64,000 nt of DNA from Candidatus Kapaibacterium sp. (GTDB taxonomy: Bacteria > Bacteroidota > Ignavibacteria > Kapaibacteriales > UBA7675): NCBI GenBank assembly GCA_028284775.1, contig JANQRB010000103.1, forward strand, positions 1 to 64,000, in the 5' to 3' direction. Every line of letters starts with the position of its first letter. Position 1 is the stretch's first letter. Positions 60,484 through 64,000 of this stretch are shown here, piece after piece. The notes under the pieces were generated by a model, which was not told the origin of the DNA, did no database searches, and saw only the letters and a list, made by a program, of their open reading frames with translations. The translations under genes were made by a program, and so were the position numbers.

Positions 60484-61779
60484 TCAGCGGCCCGGAACAA
60501 GTGGAAGAGGAGAGCACAGCCGACGGACTTCTTCTCTAACCTGATCATAAATGTCGCTTGAGCCTACGTTGGTCAAAACCTGATCGATCAATTCAGCGAT
60601 GCTCTGCATATCGGCTTCCCGCATGCCGCGCGTTGTGACTGCCGCCGTACCTAAACGGATACCCGATGTAACAAGCGGCGACTTATCATCAAATGGGACA
60701 GCGTTCTTGTTGACCGTAATACCGGAGGCATCAAGGGCAATTTCGGCCTTTTTGCCGGTCAGGTCTTTGTTTCGCAGATCGACGAGCATCAGATGATTGT
60801 CGGTGCCGCCGCTGATAACATTGTAGTCTCTGGCGATCATCGCCGCAGCCAGAGCTTGTGCATTCTTGATAACCTGTATTGTATAGTCATTGAATGGAGC
60901 CTGGAGTGCTTCTCCGAAAGCCACGGCTTTGGCTGCAATGACGTGCATAAGAGGACCGCCCTGAATTCCAGGCATCAGCATCGAATCGATCAACTCTCCC
61001 ATTCGCTTGACGCGACCCGATTTGGGCGCAACGACGCCAAAGGAATTTTCTTGGTCTTTTCCCAGCAGAATCAGGCCGCCGCGCGGACCCCGAAGGGTTT
61101 TGTGCGTCGTTGATGCGACGACGTCGCAGTGTTCGATCGGCGAGTCCAGGCGTCCTTTGGCAATCAGGCCGGCCGGATGCGCCATATCTGCGAAGAGAAA
61201 TGCCCCGACGAGGTCGGCTATCTGCCGAAAGGCTTTATAGTCTATGTTGCGGGAATAGGCCGATGCTCCGACCGTAATCATCTTCGGCTTATGGCGGCGA
61301 GCCAGATCTTCGACCGCATTGTAATCGATGAGTCCGGTGGCGGGATCGATCCCATAGGAGACAAAGTTGTAGAATTTGCCGGAAAAATTGACCGGCGATC
61401 CATGGGTCAGGTGCCCGCCGTGTGACAGATCCATCCCGAGAACGGTGTCGCCAAAATCGAGGTAGGTATAGTAGACCGCCATGTTGGCGTTCGATCCGCT
61501 ATGGGGCTGCACATTGGCATATTCTGCGCCAAAGAGCTCTCTGACACGCTCGCGCGCTATCTCCTCGGCGACGTCTACCCATTCGCAGCCGCCATAATAG
61601 CGTTTGCCCGGGTATCCTTCGGCATATTTATTGGTCAACAGCGAACCTTGCGCTTCCATAACCGCCTGCGAGACATAGTTCTCACTGGCAATCAATTCCA
61701 GTTTGTCGCGCTGCCTGGTCATCTCGCCCTGCAGTGCCCGAATTACGTCCGGATCCTGCTGTTCCACGTGTGCGTACAT
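60484..61779 (-). CDS. glyA: Serine hydroxymethyltransferase
   Basis: 431 residues. ELIASENYVSQAVMEAQGS, NKYAEGYPGKRYYGGCEWVD and HGGHLTHGSPVNFSGKFY are typical. The PLP lysine lies in ASTTHKTLRGPRGG. It transfers the serine hydroxymethyl group to tetrahydrofolate, giving glycine and the main one-carbon pool. The upstream sequence has TTATTTG about 20-25 bases before the ATG, a loose promoter match. Confidence 0.97.
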   Translation of the reverse strand: MYAHVEQQDPDVIRALQGEMTRQRDKLELIASENYVSQAVMEAQGSLLTNKYAEGYPGKRYYGGCEWVDVAEEIARERVRELFGAEYANVQPHSGSNANMAVYYTYLDFGDTVLGMDLSHGGHLTHGSPVNFSGKFYNFVSYGIDPATGLIDYNAVEDLARRHKPKMITVGASAYSRNIDYKAFRQIADLVGAFLFADMAHPAGLIAKGRLDSPIEHCDVVASTTHKTLRGPRGGLILLGKDQENSFGVVAPKSGRVKRMGELIDSMLMPGIQGGPLMHVIAAKAVAFGEALQAPFNDYTIQVIKNAQALAAAMIARDYNVISGGTDNHLMLVDLRNKDLTGKKAEIALDASGITVNKNAVPFDDKSPLVTSGIRLGTAAVTTRGMREADMQSIAELIDQVLTNVGSSDIYDQVREEVRRLCSPLPLVPGR

Positions 61780-61813
61780 CTGCTGATTCCCGATTCAAAT
61801 AAGTGCGTTAGGG

Positions 61814-62716
61814 TCAGGGACTAACTACAAGAGGATGCTGCAGGCTGCCGCTTGATGTCGCAATTTGCAGCCAGTATACGCCAGGCGTCAGGTCGCCGAT
61901 TGGCAGGCGTATCTCTTGCATTCCGGCCATTGACGCTTTGATCCTTCGGATCATTGTACCCTCAAGCGAAAATACTCGCAGCTCGGAAAAAGTCCCCGAA
62001 GCTTCGGAAATTGCCACGGTCGCGAGATCCCTGGCAGGCTGAGGAGTGACGCGGATTGCCGCTGCAACTGCGCCATCGGCGACAGAGGTCGGATTGCCTA
62101 ATCCGTCGAGACAGCTAACGCTGCCGTCCAATGCCTGCACCAGGCAAACAAGTCCGTCCTGTGAATCCGGATCGCCGAAAAATACGGTCCAGGTCGGCGC
62201 ATCATTTAGTGGGTTATGCCAGATACCCACCACTGACGGGGCGGCATCTGGATCGGCATGAAGCAGTTCCTGAACATCAGCAGCGTTTTGCAGCGCCGTA
62301 ACCATCTCGTCGCTGTCCATCCACTCGCCGCTGAGGGGTTGTTCAATTTGATTCAAAATGTCGCCGATGTCGGGCAGGGCGCTCTCAGCGATGGGAAACA
62401 CCTGTGGTAATGGACCGACTTTGCCGGCAGCGTAGAATCCGCGAGTCGTATTGTCGGAGCCATCGCGAAGTACGAAGAGCCAGGCCGTCGATTTGCCGTT
62501 GCTGAAATCGAATTCGATTGATATCGGACCCAGATCTGTCTCGAGCTCCTGGTTGGCGGTTGCTATGGCCAACAATTCCGGTTGGTTCAGATCCTCCGCC
62601 GCACGACTGAGAACGTCGTTCAGCACTTCTTTGGACAGAATGGGACGCAGTAATTGCGCCTCTGCCTGAATACCGACAAACAGTAGTGCTGCACAAAATA
62701 TTACAATGATTTTCAT
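61814..62716 (-). CDS. Secreted protein with T9SS sorting domain
   Basis: 300 residues from ATG 62716, which is preceded by AAGGACACAACT; the frame is open 13 codons further up, but only this Met is followed directly by a signal peptide (KIIVIFCAALLFVGIQAEA). Residues of about 20-210 have no family I recognise; helical and beta segments alternate. The last ~80 residues are a T9SS type A sorting domain (VTPQPARDLATVAIS ... VFSLEGTMIRRIKAS ... TPGVYWLQI ... LVVSP). It is predicted to be secreted or surface-attached. Confidence 0.8.
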   Translation of the reverse strand: MKIIVIFCAALLFVGIQAEAQLLRPILSKEVLNDVLSRAAEDLNQPELLAIATANQELETDLGPISIEFDFSNGKSTAWLFVLRDGSDNTTRGFYAAGKVGPLPQVFPIAESALPDIGDILNQIEQPLSGEWMDSDEMVTALQNAADVQELLHADPDAAPSVVGIWHNPLNDAPTWTVFFGDPDSQDGLVCLVQALDGSVSCLDGLGNPTSVADGAVAAAIRVTPQPARDLATVAISEASGTFSELRVFSLEGTMIRRIKASMAGMQEIRLPIGDLTPGVYWLQIATSSGSLQHPLVVSP

Positions 62717-62786
62717 AGTTGTGTCCTTACATGATTCGAAGAAATACTCAGGCAATCCGCAGTACCCTCAGCACTAACACTCAAAG

Positions 62787-63272
62787 TCAGTTCGCCGCTG
62801 CTAGCCGAGCCAAGTTTTCTGCCTGCGTCATGTCGATAAAGATATCAATAAGCCCTTCAAAGCCCTGTTGGTCTTCCGGTCCGAATCGTCCGGGCACCGG
62901 CGCGTCAACATCGAATACTCCCAAGAGCGTATTGGCAGCGACGAGTGGAATAACAAGTTCGGATCGCGACGCTGCATCGCAGACAATGTGGCCGGGAAAC
63001 TGGTCGACATCATCAACCAACAGCGTCCGGCGCTCCCTGGCGGCGGTCCCGCAGACACCCTTGCCAAATTCAATCTGCGTGCAGGCCACACGGCCCTGGA
63101 ACGGACCCAAACTCAGGCATTCGTGTTGTGCCAGATAAAAGCCGCACCAGTTAATTTCCGGAACTGAATGAAAGACCAGAGCACTGAAGTTCGCCATCTT
63201 ACTCACAGTAGGCGAGGAATCGCTCAGCAGTGATCGGCATTCTTGTGCCAGGGAGTCGTAGCCGTCAGCCAT
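62787..63272 (-). CDS. msrC: Free methionine-(R)-sulfoxide reductase (GAF domain)
   Basis: 161 residues, a single GAF domain. INWCGFYL, LGPFQGRVACTQIEFGKGVCGTAA and HIVCDAASRSELVIPL carry the three cysteines that correspond to the catalytic/resolving set of E. coli fRMsr (Cys84, Cys94, Cys118). It reduces free methionine-R-sulfoxide with thioredoxin-type reductants. trxB elsewhere in the window would support the recycling. The gene stands between a T9SS gene and divergent radA. Confidence 0.93.
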   Translation of the reverse strand: MADGYDSLAQECRSLLSDSSPTVSKMANFSALVFHSVPEINWCGFYLAQHECLSLGPFQGRVACTQIEFGKGVCGTAARERRTLLVDDVDQFPGHIVCDAASRSELVIPLVAANTLLGVFDVDAPVPGRFGPEDQQGFEGLIDIFIDMTQAENLARLAAAN

Positions 63273-63418
63273 TTATACCGTCTCTCATTGTCCATTTACT
63301 TTGAACCGCCGGGGCTTGTAGAGCTCTTCTAGCTCCTTTGGCGCTAAATCTACACAAAAAATGAATGATGCCATCAGCAATATTGCTCACGAAATGCGCC
63401 GGTTCGGCCCGGTATTTG

Positions 63419-63426
63419 TAGTTTTG
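63419..63426 (+). promoter_or_regulatory. Candidate radA -7 element
   Basis: TAGTTTTG is identical to the -7 box before tRNA-Ser and lies 54 bases before the radA ATG, in TTTGTAGTTTTGCCG. No good -33 box was found at the usual distance. Confidence 0.4.
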
Positions 63427-63479
63427 CCGCGTACTGAAGATCTATGCGATCATCGCAGCGAAGAACATTGCGGAATTCT

Positions 63480-64000
63480 ATGAAAACGAAAACAGTGTTT
63501 GCTTGCAGCAATTGCGGCGCCAGCTATCCTCGTTGGTCAGGTCAGTGCCGTTCGTGCAACGAGTGGAATACTCTGGTCGAAGAACGACAAGTGAAGGCGG
63601 GGAGTGCAGGCAAGGGCAAAGGCGCGCGCAGTACGGCGCAGGGACGAGTCGTGGCTTTGCGGGAGATTTCGGCAAGCGGGGAAGAACGACTGCACACGGG
63701 CATCGGCGAGCTCGATAGGGTGTTGGGCGGTGGCGTGGTGCCGGGATCGATCGTCCTTGTCGGTGGCGATCCGGGAATCGGCAAATCGACCTTGATGCTC
63801 CAGATGTGCGCCGGACTGCAGCCGTATGCGCCTCTCTATGTCACGGGGGAGGAGTCACTGCAGCAGATTCGCTTTCGCGCCTTGCGCTTACCCACGGCGC
63901 CGGACGACCTTCAGCTTTTGGCGGAAACCAATATCGTGCGGATATGCGATACGATACAGCAGGGCGCGACGGGACTTGTCGTCATCGACTCAATCCAGAC
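63480..64000 (+). CDS. radA: DNA repair protein RadA (3' end outside window)
   Basis: ATG 63480; 173 codons are visible. The start (MKTKTVFACSNCGASYPRW) leads into the zinc finger CSNC ... CRSC typical of RadA/Sms, then a basic linker and the RecA-like ATPase with Walker A GDPGIGKSTL near residue 97. LYVTGEESLQQIRFRA is the RadA-specific continuation. RadA promotes branch migration in recombination. The C-terminal Lon-like domain lies beyond the edge. Confidence 0.95.
   Translation, partial: MKTKTVFACSNCGASYPRWSGQCRSCNEWNTLVEERQVKAGSAGKGKGARSTAQGRVVALREISASGEERLHTGIGELDRVLGGGVVPGSIVLVGGDPGIGKSTLMLQMCAGLQPYAPLYVTGEESLQQIRFRALRLPTAPDDLQLLAETNIVRICDTIQQGATGLVVIDSIQ

Noticed and set aside
63361..63483. 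40-codon frame whose stop overlaps the radA ATG (ATGA)
   Set aside because: No ribosome binding site, and the candidate radA promoter lies inside it; a chance frame is more likely.
1..64000. Search for prophage, transposase, toxin-antitoxin or anti-phage defence modules
   Set aside because: No integrase, transposase, capsid, restriction, Cas or paired toxin-antitoxin motifs were recognised among the genes.

Overview
The window comes from a Gram-negative bacterium of the Bacteroidota/Ignavibacteriota/Kapaibacteriota (FCB) type; I cannot name the genus. Three things point there. Six secreted proteins end in a type IX secretion (T9SS) sorting domain. Many genes have an upstream TA(n)1-2TTTG box preceded by CGTA/TGTA, like the -7 element of the Bacteroidota housekeeping sigma factor. 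The lipid, cell-envelope and core genes fit the same group. The DNA is moderately GC-rich and densely coded on both strands. No prophage, insertion sequence, CRISPR array or rRNA operon was seen.

Layout. 0-4.5 kb: the tail of one T9SS cargo gene, a complete sortilin-like T9SS cargo gene, and hmgA (homogentisate dioxygenase). 4.6-8.2 kb: a lipid-transport operon (STAS-MlaE fusion, MlaF, MlaD, PqiC-like lipoprotein), followed by a 4 x 22-bp tandem repeat. 8.4-11.7 kb: mfd. 12-17.5 kb: a surface/periplasmic group made of an LVIVD-repeat T9SS protein, a monoheme cytochrome-YVTN propeller lipoprotein and a pentaheme cytochrome lipoprotein. 17.6-22 kb: membrane MutS-like ATPase, HAD phosphatase, cmk, ispH. 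22-27.3 kb: secreted hypothetical, ruvC, yebC, recJ, rsgA. 27.3-30 kb: tRNA-Ser and tRNA-Leu, nuoD, a TrmH-type methylase. 30-34.9 kb (minus strand): rhomboid-like protein lacking the catalytic serine, heme-binding lipoprotein, two Rieske proteins each carrying a Tat signal and a T9SS tail, nuoE. 34.9-39 kb: hpnD, hpnC and a PpiD-type foldase. 39-42.6 kb: MBL-fold hydrolase, small soluble Rieske protein, queG, trxB. 42.6-46 kb: VWA-OmpA-SPOR lipoprotein and a half-length ClpB. 46.6-50.7 kb: plsY, gpsA, purB, tsaB, small hypothetical. 51-59 kb: rpsA with a long Ala/Glu-rich tail, Nudix hydrolase, methyltransferase-like protein, OPT transporter, TPR histidine kinase. 59-64 kb: small secreted protein, an AT-richer gap, glyA, T9SS protein, fRMsr, and the start of radA.

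Most genes are housekeeping. The most unusual content is redox proteins apparently directed to the cell surface. Two tandem Rieske iron-sulfur proteins (32488-34246) combine a twin-arginine leader with a C-terminal T9SS domain, which suggests that a folded, cofactor-loaded protein is exported by Tat and then by T9SS. They lie beside a lipoprotein with a cytochrome c-552/ethylbenzene-dehydrogenase-type heme-binding domain. A second cluster about 15 kb away encodes two cytochrome c lipoproteins next to another T9SS protein. Together these could form an electron path across the outer membrane; that is inference from domains and context.
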